A model generated the notes under the pieces. That model did not search any database. It was not told where the DNA came from and saw only the letters and a program-made list of their open reading frames with translations. 64,000 nt of DNA from Acetobacter lovaniensis. Its GTDB lineage: Bacteria; Pseudomonadota; Alphaproteobacteria; Acetobacterales; Acetobacteraceae. Positions 21,181-32,466 of the stretch are shown piece after piece; the stretch's first letter is position 1; each line of letters begins with the position of its first letter. Where the stretch lies: assembly GCF_014207635.1 (NCBI RefSeq), contig NZ_JACHIE010000002.1, forward strand, positions 62,001 through 126,000. Reading direction: 5' to 3'. The position numbers were made by a program, and so were the translations under genes.

Positions 21181-22392
21181 ATGCTGCATGTTTTGCGCCA
21201 CCGCACCTACCGCCACCTGTTTGGGGCACAGCTTGTTGCCCTGACCGGCACCGGCCTTGCCACGGTAGCACTGGGGCTGCTGGCCTTCCGCGTGGCGGGG
21301 GGGCATGCCGGAGCTGTGCTGGGCACCGCACTGGCCATAAAAATGCTGGCTTACGTGGGCCTTGCCCCCCTTGCCGCAGCTTTTGCAGGTTACCTGCCGC
21401 GCCGCACGGCACTGGTTCTGCTGGACCTTGTACGCTGTGGTGTGGCCATCTGCCTGCCGTTTGTGAACACGGTCTGGCAGATTTACGTTCTGATCTTTGT
21501 CCTCCAGGCGGCTTCTGCCGCATTTACACCGACTTTTCAGGCGACCATCCCCGATATTCTGCCCGACGAGCAGGATTATACCGATGCGCTCTCCCTCTCC
21601 CGCATTGCGTATGACATGGAGAGCGTACTCAGCCCATTACTGGCCGCGGCCCTGTTGAGTGTCGTGTCCTTCCACGCCCTGTTCGTGGGGACTGCACTGG
21701 GCTTTCTGGGTTCTGCCGCTCTTGTTGTGTCAGTTCGCCTGCCCGCCCCCAGCACCGCACCGCACCGGAGCGTGTACGAACGCACAACCCGTGGCATACG
21801 CCTCTACCTTGCCACTCCACGCCTGCGGGGCCTGCTGTGTATTAACATGGCCGTGGCCGCCGCGGCCTCCATCGTGCTGGTCAACACGGTTGTTTATGTG
21901 CAGGGCACATTCGGGCTGGGGCAGAGCGCAACAGCGCTCGCACTGGCCTGCTTTGGCGCTGGCTCCATGCTGGCAGCCCTTGGTCTGCCCCGCGTACTGG
22001 CACACAGGGCGGATCGTACGGTCATGCTGGGTGGGGCCAGTGTGCTGTGTGTGGGGGCTGCTCTGGCCATAGGCGTGCCCAGCTATGGCTGGTTGCTGCC
22101 ACTCTGGGCCGTGCTGGGCGTTGGGTATTCCGTTGCACAAACACCTTCTGGCCGCCTGCTCCGCCGCTCCGGCACGGCGGAGGACAGGCCCGCACTGTTC
22201 GCGGCCCAGTTTTCGCTCTCTCATCTATGCTGGTTGCTGGCTTACCCGCTTGCCGGACGCGTGGGGGCTGCGTTTGGACTGCCTGTTGCCGCTATGGGGT
22301 TATGCGTGCTGGCAGTTATGGCTACGGTGCTGGCGTCTCTGATCTGGCCCGCACACAGCCCGGACACTCCCGAACCTTTACCACCCCAGTAG
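21181..22392 (+). CDS. MFS transporter, probable metal (nickel-type) exporter
   Basis: A 403-residue inner-membrane protein with 12 predicted helices of the major facilitator superfamily. The loop after helix 2 has the RRTALVLLD variant of the MFS motif, and FTPTFQATIPDILPD follows helix 4. It starts 4 bases after a CsoR/InrS-like sensor, so they form one operon, which suggests export of the metal sensed, probably nickel or cobalt. The C-terminus lacks the His-rich tail of some NreB proteins, so the substrate remains open. Confidence 0.82.
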   Translation: MLHVLRHRTYRHLFGAQLVALTGTGLATVALGLLAFRVAGGHAGAVLGTALAIKMLAYVGLAPLAAAFAGYLPRRTALVLLDLVRCGVAICLPFVNTVWQIYVLIFVLQAASAAFTPTFQATIPDILPDEQDYTDALSLSRIAYDMESVLSPLLAAALLSVVSFHALFVGTALGFLGSAALVVSVRLPAPSTAPHRSVYERTTRGIRLYLATPRLRGLLCINMAVAAAASIVLVNTVVYVQGTFGLGQSATALALACFGAGSMLAALGLPRVLAHRADRTVMLGGASVLCVGAALAIGVPSYGWLLPLWAVLGVGYSVAQTPSGRLLRRSGTAEDRPALFAAQFSLSHLCWLLAYPLAGRVGAAFGLPVAAMGLCVLAVMATVLASLIWPAHSPDTPEPLPPQ

Positions 22393-22474
22393 CCTGAGAC
22401 AGTCCCACCAGAACCCGCCGGACCGGAAGCCACACAAACATGCGGCCTCTGCCCTTCCATACACTATGGGCGGG

Positions 22475-23506
22475 CTAGAACCCGAGCCTGCTGTGCATTT
22501 CCTCCACCAGTTCTGTTGCGTCGTCCAGTGGGGTCACGTTCCATGGCGTGGGCAGGCGGATGGCACTCTCACCCAGCACACGCACGCGCCCGGCCAGTTC
22601 GAGTTCTTCAACAAACTCAATGATCCGACGGGATTTGCCGGGCAGCGGAAAAACCGTAACAGGCGCACGCCCTGCCACGGATTCGGACATCATGGAAACG
22701 CTGTCTATGGTTACAAGCAGGCTATCGGCACAGGCGATCAGCCCGATATAGGGGTTATCCCCCTCCCCATCCCATACAAAGCCGCCTGCGGGTTCTATAA
22801 TTTCCTTCAGCGCAGCCAGTGCCTGCGGGTCTGTCCGGCGTGAGGCGGTCACAATCAGACTGCCGCCTTCATCCTTGCGGGTCTGCACCAGCACATGGGC
22901 CAGTCTGCGGGCCTCTGCCTCACCCAACTGGAAGCGCCCGTTGGAGCCACCAACAAGGGCCGCTACCAGCGGGCGGGGCAAATGGGCAAGCCGTGGCGCC
23001 CACTCCTGCCGGGCGTTTGCAAGCTCCTCGGGGGTAAGGCCATGCAGCGCGGTGCGGCCCAGCAGAACATTGGGGCCAGAAATATCATCATGTCGGCAGG
23101 CCAGAATCAGGTCAAAGCGGGTGAGCGACTGCCGGGGATTCTGAATCTGCACCACCGGGCGGTGGCGCGCGCGCAGGGCCGCGCCAATGGCGCCACCCTT
23201 GCCGCCAATGCTGATCACCACATCCGAGCGCAGCAGGTCCTTGTGGGATTCCAGTATCTGCCCGCTGCTTCCGCGCAGGCATGTCCGGCCAAGCCACCGC
23301 GGGCCAGCCAGAGCTACACGCGCCACACGGCTGGGGCATACAGGCTGGAACGTACCGTCCCATCCGGCACGGTGGGCAAGCCCCAATGCCTGCGAACGCA
23401 TACCGGCAAAATTCTCCCCCACCACAAAAGCACGGGGGACCGCTCGGGGCAAATCCCCTACCGGGTCTGAACCAGTTTGCGCACCTGCATACATTGCGCT
23501 CGCCAT
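22475..23506 (-). CDS. ELM1/GtrOC1-like protein (DUF1022)
   Basis: A 343-residue protein resembling the mitochondrial fission ELM1 family, which has a glycosyltransferase-B-like fold in bacteria. Visible segments include RAFVVGENFAGMRSQALGLA, VISIGGKGGAIGAALRA, LVGGSNGRFQLG, and the C-terminal ITADSVSM-like stretch LVTIDSVSMMSESVAGRAPV. The frame runs to 23797, but the ATG at 23506 has GGAGGA with 9-base spacing and was chosen over 23515 and 23494. It is divergent from the helicase at 23640. Biochemical role unknown; an envelope-glycan role is only inference. Confidence 0.75.
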   Translation of the reverse strand: MASAMYAGAQTGSDPVGDLPRAVPRAFVVGENFAGMRSQALGLAHRAGWDGTFQPVCPSRVARVALAGPRWLGRTCLRGSSGQILESHKDLLRSDVVISIGGKGGAIGAALRARHRPVVQIQNPRQSLTRFDLILACRHDDISGPNVLLGRTALHGLTPEELANARQEWAPRLAHLPRPLVAALVGGSNGRFQLGEAEARRLAHVLVQTRKDEGGSLIVTASRRTDPQALAALKEIIEPAGGFVWDGEGDNPYIGLIACADSLLVTIDSVSMMSESVAGRAPVTVFPLPGKSRRIIEFVEELELAGRVRVLGESAIRLPTPWNVTPLDDATELVEEMHSRLGF

Positions 23507-23639
23507 AACGCGCATTCCTCCGCTACACATCGGCCTCTGCAACCACGCGCCCTGCATGGTCCGCTTTGTCCTTGCTATCGGTTTGTCTTTAAAAGCAAGG
23601 CACCTTGTACGCATTACAGACCACAAGAAAGGCAACAGT

Positions 23640-24866
23640 ATGTCCGCTAGCTTCAAGGATACAGGTCTGTCCCCAGCCCTTTGCGCCCATGCACAGCAGG
23701 CGGGAATGACACATCCGACCCCCATCCAGCTGGCGGCCATTCCCGCGGCACTGGAAGGGCGGGACATTCTGGCCACCGCCCCGACCGGCACCGGCAAAAC
23801 GGCGGCTTATGCGCTGCCCATGCTGCACAGGCTGCTCAAGGCCCGCAAACCCCGCACATTGCTGGTTATGGTGCCCACGCGTGAACTTGTGTTGCAGACC
23901 GCCAGGGTCTTTCGCGCCTGTCTGGGGGAAGGGGACACAAAGCAGGCGAACACCAGAACCCACACCCCACCCATTATCTGCCTGTATGGCGGCGCGGACC
24001 GGGATGAGCAGGCCGCAGAACTCATCCAGACTGGCGGCATGAGCCGTATTCTCATTGCAACACCGGGGCGTCTGCTGGACTTTATTGGCACGGGCACATG
24101 CGACCTTACGGACTGCTTCCAGCTTGTGATGGACGAGTGCGACCGCCTGTTCACCCACGAGTTTGAGGAGGAAACCCGCACCATCCTCAACTACCTGCCC
24201 ACACCGCGCCAGACACTGGCTTTTTCCGCCACCATGCCTGCGGCCTGCAAGGCCATGCTGGCCAGCATTGTGCACAAGCCGCTGGAACTGAGTGTTGAAA
24301 AACCACCCGAGGAGCGCCCTGCCATCCGTCAGGGTGTGCTGTTTCTGGAAGACGAGCAGAAGGCGGCCTTCCTCAAGACGTTTTTTGGTCGCAGCCCCAA
24401 AACACGCAGCATCGTGTTTGTCCGCACCAAGGCGGAGGCGGATGTACTGGCCGCCACACTCAAAAAAGCACGTCTGGCCGTAGCCCCCCTGCACGGGGAC
24501 CTGACACAGGACAAACGCACAAGCACGGTAGCCAGCTTTGGCTCTGGCCGCCTGTTTATTCTGGTCGCGACCGATGTCGCCGCCCGCGGGCTGGATATTG
24601 CCTCGGTCACGCAGGTCATTAACTACGATGTGCCCGAACAGCCCGAAACCTACCTGCACCGCATTGGCCGCACAGGCCGCGCGGGGCAGAAGGGCTCCGC
24701 GCTCACCCTGTGTTCGGGGGCGGAACGCAAACGCCTGCGGCAGGTGGAAGTTGGCGCGCATGTCAAACTCCGCGTGCTCAGCACGGAGCAGGCACTCCCA
24801 CCAGCAACACCGTCTGGCCCGCGCGCAGGAGCAGGCAAGCCCCGCCCAAAAACCAAAGGCGCATAA
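23640..24866 (+). CDS. DECD-box RNA helicase
   Basis: A 408-residue helicase with TPIQ, motif I APTGTGKT, Ia PTREL, III SATMP, V ARGLDI and VI HRIGRTGRAG. Motif II reads DECD (VMDECDRLFTHEF) instead of DEAD. The C-terminal tail is short and basic. The ATG at 23640 has AAAGG upstream; the long open frame from 23187 is antisense to the neighbouring gene. It is distinct from the DEAD-box protein at 11966 and shares only the core motifs. Likely acts on structured RNA. Confidence 0.9.
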   Translation: MSASFKDTGLSPALCAHAQQAGMTHPTPIQLAAIPAALEGRDILATAPTGTGKTAAYALPMLHRLLKARKPRTLLVMVPTRELVLQTARVFRACLGEGDTKQANTRTHTPPIICLYGGADRDEQAAELIQTGGMSRILIATPGRLLDFIGTGTCDLTDCFQLVMDECDRLFTHEFEEETRTILNYLPTPRQTLAFSATMPAACKAMLASIVHKPLELSVEKPPEERPAIRQGVLFLEDEQKAAFLKTFFGRSPKTRSIVFVRTKAEADVLAATLKKARLAVAPLHGDLTQDKRTSTVASFGSGRLFILVATDVAARGLDIASVTQVINYDVPEQPETYLHRIGRTGRAGQKGSALTLCSGAERKRLRQVEVGAHVKLRVLSTEQALPPATPSGPRAGAGKPRPKTKGA

Positions 24867-25055
24867 ACCACACCCGCCGCTACAACCCGGGCATGTCCCT
24901 CATGCCCGCAACCATTCCACACCAGCTTGCAGGGAGGGGATTGCAGCCACACGCAACCCGAACCATACTCAGGCCATGTGGTGCAGTTTTTTTCTCCCTC
25001 ACCCATTATGCCGGTCTTTGGGGACAACACTCCGTTGCAAAGCACCGGGGCAGCC

Positions 25056-26084
25056 ATGAGCTGTGCCGCAAAGCGCAAACGGGGGGGTAAAAGCTCTTAC
25101 CGCTTTCGCACCCTGTCAGAAGTTCTGCCATCTCCCCCGCCACCCCTCCCCCATGCCTCACCGCAGGACCCCTTGCCGGACATAACGCCATGGGTGCCGG
25201 GGAACTGCGGCATAAGGGGGGTCCATCATTTTGAAAGCCACAGACCCGGCCCCCACATTGCCATAACGGCCCTGATGCATGGCAACGAATATGCCGGGGC
25301 CATGGCCCTTACCCACCTGCTGGCAACACCCCCCACCCCCACACGGGGGCGGCTGAGCCTGATTTTTCTTAACCCGGATGCGTACGCAGCGTTCGACCCC
25401 CGCTACCCCTCCCGCTTCCGCTATATTGAGGAGGACATGAACAGGCTGTGGGCGCCCAAACTCATCCACTCCGCGCACACATCCCTGGAAATGCAGCGTG
25501 TGCGCGAGCTTGTACCCGTGATTGACACGGTGGACGTCCTGCTTGACCTGCACACCATGACATGGCCTTCCGCCCCCCTGCTGCTGACCAGCATGGCGGA
25601 ACGCAACCTACGCATGGCCAGCACTCTGGCCTGCCAGCAGGCAAGCCCCCCGCAGGTTGTGCTGGATCAGGGCCACCCCACCGGGCCACGCCTGATTGAT
25701 TACGAGCGTTTTTCCACACCCTCGGGCACAGCACGGGCCTGCCTGCTTGAAGCCGGGCAACACTGGACCCGCAGCGCTGCCCAGCACAGCCTGAACATGG
25801 CCCGCGCGTTTCTGGCCCAGCATGGCATGGGGCCGCCTTTACCCACCACCCCACACCAAGGCGGGATCAATGCCGTGGTGACCGATTGTGTGGAAGCCCA
25901 TACCGCAGGCTTTGCCTTCCTGCGCCGCTATGCGGGCGGAGATATTATTGAACACGCCCACACCCTGATTGCCGTAGATGGCATGGACGAAATCCGCACC
26001 CCTTACGATAACTGCATGCTGGTCATACCCAACCTGCGCCCCCGCCGGGGACATACGGCGGTCCGGCTGGCGCGCATTTTTTAA
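25056..26084 (+). CDS. Succinylglutamate desuccinylase/aspartoacylase family hydrolase
   Basis: Zinc-dependent acylase or carboxypeptidase-fold enzyme of about 342 residues. The zinc ligands are visible as HGNE (ALMHGNEYAG, His75 and Glu78) and His166 in LLDLHTM, with the Arg-containing RYIEEDMNRLW segment between them. The catalytic Glu is probably in ACLLEAGQH. The substrate cannot be assigned. Start choice is uncertain: the frame opens at TTG 24927, with ATGs at 25008 and 25056; 25056 was taken because it is the last before the conserved region. A 190-base spacer separates it from the helicase. Confidence 0.75.
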   Translation: MSCAAKRKRGGKSSYRFRTLSEVLPSPPPPLPHASPQDPLPDITPWVPGNCGIRGVHHFESHRPGPHIAITALMHGNEYAGAMALTHLLATPPTPTRGRLSLIFLNPDAYAAFDPRYPSRFRYIEEDMNRLWAPKLIHSAHTSLEMQRVRELVPVIDTVDVLLDLHTMTWPSAPLLLTSMAERNLRMASTLACQQASPPQVVLDQGHPTGPRLIDYERFSTPSGTARACLLEAGQHWTRSAAQHSLNMARAFLAQHGMGPPLPTTPHQGGINAVVTDCVEAHTAGFAFLRRYAGGDIIEHAHTLIAVDGMDEIRTPYDNCMLVIPNLRPRRGHTAVRLARIF

Positions 26085-26245
26085 AAAATCAGATCCGGCC
26101 AGCATGGCCTGAGCATCAGGCACAGTCGCACAGGCCCGAGGTGGCGGTACTGGGCATCTGATCCGTGGAGTTATTGCCATAAGCACATTGGGCAGCGCAG
26201 GCCGGACGTGCCGAAAGTCCGGAACGAGTGAGCCTGCCCCTACAC

Positions 26246-26282
26246 GCAAAAAAGGCGCGGGAGAAACCTCCCGCGCCTTTTA
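26246..26282 (-). terminator. Rho-independent terminator of glyA
   Basis: Stem AAAAGGCGCGGGAG / CTCCCGCGCCTTTT with a short AAAC loop, 25 bases after the glyA stop, with a T-run on the minus strand. It also stands after the convergent hydrolase gene. Confidence 0.9.
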
Positions 26283-26306
26283 AGGCAGAACCGGTTTAAA
26301 CGCGGA

Positions 26307-29062
<2,756 letters not shown>

Positions 29063-29135
29063 CCCACCGCCTGGCCCATGCCGGGCATAAGCGGGCCGGT
29101 TCTACTGGCCCGCCATGCATCCGGGATTGCCGATT

Positions 29136-29909
29136 ATGACGCCTCCGCTGCGCAACCCGCAGTTTTTTTATACCACAACGGCACAACCATGCCCGTACCT
29201 GCCTGCGCGCATGGAACGCAAAATTCTGGTTGATCTGGCAGTACCCGATGCCGACGCCCTGCACAGCCGCCTGTCCGCCACGGGCTTCCGGCGCAGCCAC
29301 ACACTGGCCTACGCACCTTTGTGCGCGGGGTGTTCGGCCTGTATTCCCATCCGCCTGCCTGTTGCCGCCTTTACCCCCAACCGCACACAAAAACGGATAT
29401 GGAACCGCAATACGGACCTCAGCGCGACCTTGCTGCCCCCCATAGCAACAAGCGAACAGTACGACCTGTTCCGCCAGTACCTGAGCGCCCGCCACGCAAA
29501 TGGCGAAATGGCGCACATGACCGCGCGCGACTACCGGATTATGGTGGAGGAAACAACGGTTGACACGCAGATCATAGAATTCCGCACACCAGACAGCAAA
29601 CTGGTCGCAGTCAGCCTGACCGATACGCTCGATGACGGGCTTTCGGCCGTGTACAGCATTTACGACCCACAGCAGACCACCCGTTCACTGGGGGTTTATG
29701 TTGTGCTTTTCCTTATCCACCAGACATTCCTGCTTGGCTGCCCGTATCTTTATCTGGGCTACTGGATTCCGGGCAGTCCCAAGATGGCTTACAAAAGCCG
29801 CTTCCGACCGGCAGAAATCCTGCGTGATGATACATGGCAGACGCTGGACCCGGAGCAGCCCATCAACACCACGCGGGACGCCCTGTTCCCCGATGCGCCG
29901 TTATTCTGA
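29136..29909 (+). CDS. bpt: Aspartate/glutamate leucyltransferase
   Basis: Adds leucine from Leu-tRNA to N-terminal Asp or Glu of proteins, marking them for ClpAP degradation (bacterial N-end rule). About 257 residues. The N-terminal NPQFFYTTTAQPCPYLPARMERK and CAGCSACIPIRLPV Cys cluster, and the C-terminal GYWIPGSPKMAYKSRFRP, are characteristic of the Ate1/Bpt family. ATG 29136 or 29115 is possible; the shorter form was chosen because it starts next to the conserved region. It follows hemB by 73 bases. Confidence 0.88.
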   Translation: MTPPLRNPQFFYTTTAQPCPYLPARMERKILVDLAVPDADALHSRLSATGFRRSHTLAYAPLCAGCSACIPIRLPVAAFTPNRTQKRIWNRNTDLSATLLPPIATSEQYDLFRQYLSARHANGEMAHMTARDYRIMVEETTVDTQIIEFRTPDSKLVAVSLTDTLDDGLSAVYSIYDPQQTTRSLGVYVVLFLIHQTFLLGCPYLYLGYWIPGSPKMAYKSRFRPAEILRDDTWQTLDPEQPINTTRDALFPDAPLF

Positions 29910-29931
29910 CCCGCCAGCCCCTCCTGGCGGG
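29910..29931 (+). terminator. Hairpin immediately after bpt
   Basis: Eight-base inverted repeat CCCGCCAG / CTGGCGGG with a 6-base loop directly after the bpt stop. No T-run follows, so efficiency is doubtful. Confidence 0.35.
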
Positions 29932-30023
29932 CTTACGCCCCACAGGTCATGCCTCCAGAGAGCCGAGCCTGGGCTCCGGGGCTGTGGACTGATTGCGCTG
30001 ATACACCACCCGATAGCCTGTTT

Positions 30024-30590
30024 TTACGCGTCCAGCATGATCGCATCACTCGTCGTCACGCGGCCAAGGCGTGGGAAAATTGCCTCGCAGGCAAAACGCT
30101 GCATCTCCAATGTGAACGTGGACATGATGTCCTCGGCAAGCACAACGTTGTATCCGTGCTCATGAGCCGCCCGAGCGGTGGACTCCACCCCCATATTGGT
30201 CGCAATTCCGCCGAGCACGATGGTGGTAATCCCTCGACGCCGTAACTGGAGGTCGAGGTCCGTGCCGTAAAATGCTCCCCACTGCCGTTTCGTGACCAAC
30301 AGATCGTCCGCTTCAGCAAGGCCGTCAACCAGTTCGCTCCAGTCTGGCGCGAAACCTCCTGATGACGAAACAGGGCGATCGACCGCGCCATGCACAGCAT
30401 CGGCAAAATCGGGGGCGAATGCAACGTTCACCAGAATGACGAGAGCACCGGCAGCCCGGAAATGCGCTGCGACTTTTTTCGATCGTTCGACGATCTCTCC
30501 GCCCGATGTTGGTTCAAGAGGAAGCCCCGTTATGCCCTTCTGAAGATCAATCAGGACAAGAGCCGTCTGGCTGGCTGGGAGTGAAAGCAT
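30024..30590 (-). CDS. Isochorismatase-family hydrolase
   Basis: A 188-residue cysteine-hydrolase-fold protein. The catalytic Asp is in LVLIDLQKGI and the Lys in VTKRQWGAFYGTDLD. The usual nucleophilic Cys position in IATN(x)CVESTAR is Gly here (GIATNMGVESTARAA), as in some members that lack the nucleophile. The substrate is unknown. The ATG at 30590 has AAGGAAGG with about 8-base spacing. The gene is divergent from a TetR regulator, with two operator-like palindromes between them, so it is probably that regulator's target. Confidence 0.85.
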   Translation of the reverse strand: MLSLPASQTALVLIDLQKGITGLPLEPTSGGEIVERSKKVAAHFRAAGALVILVNVAFAPDFADAVHGAVDRPVSSSGGFAPDWSELVDGLAEADDLLVTKRQWGAFYGTDLDLQLRRRGITTIVLGGIATNMGVESTARAAHEHGYNVVLAEDIMSTFTLEMQRFACEAIFPRLGRVTTSDAIMLDA

Positions 30591-30662
30591 GATGAGACCT
30601 TCCTTATTGACGTTCGAAGTGCTTTCCCTAAGCATTGCCTGGGGCATCCAGAAACGTTGTAA

Positions 30663-30680
30663 TTTGAGTACAGACTCAAG
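30663..30680. promoter_or_regulatory. TetR operator copy 1
   Basis: Palindrome TTGAGT-ACAG-ACTCAA (6-base perfect arms) inside the divergent promoter, 74 bases from the hydrolase start and 13 bases before the second copy begins. Confidence 0.65.
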
Positions 30681-30691
30681 TAGGAGGATTA

Positions 30692-30710
30692 TTTGAGGAT
30701 AGACTCAAAT
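30692..30710. promoter_or_regulatory. TetR operator copy 2, overlapping the regulator start codon
   Basis: TTGAGG-ATAG-ACTCAA, the same palindrome with one arm mismatch, 29 bases from copy 1. Its first three bases are the TTG start codon of the regulator; the AGGAGG RBS lies between the two copies. Confidence 0.65.
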
Positions 30711-31328
30711 ACGTCAAGAGAAAAACGAACGCCTCTCCAGCCACTCCGCTCGACGGGGCGCCAGCGCGTTGAGGAACTGCTCGCGGCTGCGTCCGACCTT
30801 ATGGCGGAGCGCGGTTATGAAGCGACAACAATGGCGGAGATCGCGGCCCGCGCCGGGGCGAAGGTCGGTTCGCTCTATCGTTTCTTTCCGAACAAGGAAT
30901 CTGTGGCGGACGCGCTGGTGCAGCGGCATATCGCCATTCTGGAAGAGGAATACGCAGCACTTGCCCTGCGTGCGACCAGACTTTCGCCAGAAGAACTGGC
31001 CGATGTGCTGATCGAGTTCCTTGTCACGCTTCGTCCACGCGTCAAATCATTACCCGCGCTGATGGAGGCACGGACCGACAGAATGGAAATCCGTGATTGC
31101 GCACGAGGGCATGCCATAGCCGGAATTGCGGCGGCATTACGTGTCTGCGCACCGGGGCTGGATGAGTCTCTGGCGAGAGACATCGCGGTGGTTGTTCTGA
31201 ACACCATGAAAATTTTACAGGGCATGCTCGTAAAAGATGCGCCGACGACACCAGACGCTCCCAACGAGTTGCGCCGGATGAACCGGCTCTATCTTTCGGA
31301 CCGGCTGGCACCGTTCCGCCGCACCTAG
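30693..31328 (+). CDS. TetR-family transcriptional regulator
   Basis: A 211-residue repressor. The N-terminal helix-turn-helix is at residues 26-70 (RVEELLAAASDLMAERGYEA, then TTMAEIAARAGAKVGSLYRF). The start is TTG at 30693 with AGGAGG 5 bases upstream; no later start would keep the DNA-binding domain. The start codon lies inside a palindrome repeated 29 bases upstream, which points to autoregulation and control of the divergent isochorismatase-family gene. The ligand is unknown. The AT-rich island begins just after this gene. Confidence 0.88.
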   Translation: MRIDSNTSREKRTPLQPLRSTGRQRVEELLAAASDLMAERGYEATTMAEIAARAGAKVGSLYRFFPNKESVADALVQRHIAILEEEYAALALRATRLSPEELADVLIEFLVTLRPRVKSLPALMEARTDRMEIRDCARGHAIAGIAAALRVCAPGLDESLARDIAVVVLNTMKILQGMLVKDAPTTPDAPNELRRMNRLYLSDRLAPFRRT

Positions 31329-31720
31329 AGCACATGGTAGATTATAATAAAATTTTTAATATCCTCTCTTGGTATCATATCTTTTTATGAAATCTCACCT
31401 TGTGTGCAAACAGCCAGACGCATGTGCAGACTATGAAACAGCGTGGTGGCTGTCACCTTCATGCTGGTGATCCGGGAAGGTTTTGCTTATTGGTTTTCTT
31501 GTTTGGAACGCAAACGTTTCAGTTTCCCTATGGATTTTTCCAGATTACAGGCTTGGGTATTCCCCCTGCCTGCAACAAACATGATAACAAATCGCCTTTA
31601 TTTCTTTAACTATTATAGTACATCTCAACTTCTCATTAATGTTCTTTACGTTCGGCATGAGACGCTGATCAATATTAAACAATCCTCCCAACGCAACCAA
31701 GATGCTCTTTACAACGTTTC
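31329..31720. other. AT-rich spacer at the left edge of the island
   Basis: About 390 bases of lower-GC sequence between the TetR gene and the recombination-site repeats. Open frames here run into the antisense of the recombinase and show no protein character. I see no defensible gene. Confidence 0.5.
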
Positions 31721-31810
31721 GTGTCCGAAAAACGGTCGTTTTTGGGAACCTGTCAAGCGACCACCAACAGGTGGTGCCCCCAGTGTCCCGAAAACGTGCT
31801 TTTTGGCACG
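31721..31810. repeat. Two res-like recombination subsites (3' side of recombinase)
   Basis: 31722-31749 is an inverted repeat TGTCCGAAAAACG-GT-CGTTTTTGGGAAC with a 2-base centre. 31784-31808 is a second, looser one (TGTCCCGAAAACG ... GCTTTTTGGCA). Their form fits the binding and crossover subsites of serine resolvases. Confidence 0.55.
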
Positions 31811-32371
31811 CTATGCTCCGCTCCTGACCGTGCGCCAGACAGTACTTCTGCTCACCCGAAAAATTTTTGCAATTTCGGCCAGAGATCGTCCTGTCTGCTT
31901 CAACTCACAGACATGCTTCCTTTGCCGGGATGTCAGAGTGGGGGATCTTCCCAGTCGCTTCCCGGCCTGACGCGCGGCTTCCAGTCCTGCACGCGTCCGC
32001 TCCCGGATAATCTCCCGTTCAAACTGGGCGAAGCCTGCAAGAATGGTCAAAAAAAGCTGACCATTGGGTGTGCCGGTTTCAATCCCAATATTCAGTATCC
32101 GCACACGAATGCCGTTTTCTGTAAGGCTCCGCACCAGCCCCATAACATCGACCGTGTCTCGTCCAAGCCGATCCAGACGCGCCACCACCATACTGTCTCC
32201 GCGTTCCAGCCGGTTCAGCAGAGATGATAACCCCCGACGTTCCAGCGCAGGAACACGACCTGAAACAGTATCGGTAATGATCTCCTCCAGACCCTCCCGT
32301 CTCAGTTCGAGCAATTGAGGATCGTGGCTCTGTTCATCCGTGGAAATGCGAGCGTAACCATAACGCACCAT
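31811..32371 (-). CDS. Serine recombinase (resolvase/invertase family)
   Basis: A 186-residue small serine recombinase. The catalytic domain starts YGYARIST with the nucleophile Ser10 and has the arginine motif RLDRLGRD. A long E-helix region (FLTILAGFAQFEREIIRERT) and a C-terminal helix-turn-helix (SLAEIAKIFRVSRSTVWRTV) follow. The form is that of Tn3-type TnpR resolvases and related invertases. The ATG at 32371 has AAGGAG upstream, and the longer frame to 32422 is not needed. No transposase is nearby. Related repeats lie on both sides of the gene. It marks the island as mobile or formerly mobile. Confidence 0.9.
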   Translation of the reverse strand: MVRYGYARISTDEQSHDPQLLELRREGLEEIITDTVSGRVPALERRGLSSLLNRLERGDSMVVARLDRLGRDTVDVMGLVRSLTENGIRVRILNIGIETGTPNGQLFLTILAGFAQFEREIIRERTRAGLEAARQAGKRLGRSPTLTSRQRKHVCELKQTGRSLAEIAKIFRVSRSTVWRTVRSGA

Positions 32372-32387
32372 CGTTTGTGTCTCCTTA

Positions 32388-32462
32388 TGTAAACGGGACA
32401 CGTTTTTGAGACGCCGTTTCACTCTGTTCGGGCAGCCAAAGCCTTCTGTCCCAAAAACGACG
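32388..32462. repeat. res-like repeats upstream of recombinase
   Basis: Contains CGTTTTTGAGACG at 32401 and TGTCCCAAAAACG at 32448. The latter matches 12 of 13 bases of the TGTCCGAAAAACG on the other side of the gene, in the same orientation. The position upstream of the recombinase is where a res site is expected. Confidence 0.5.
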
Positions 32463-32466
32463 GATT

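Noticed and set aside
31326-31334. CTAGAGC-like motif, also near 57040 and 60582
   Set aside because: Resembles the IS end, but only seven bases match and no transposon structure follows.
31443-31970. 175-residue plus-strand ORF near the recombinase
   Set aside because: Overlaps the recombinase and its repeats; no RBS or recognisable domain.
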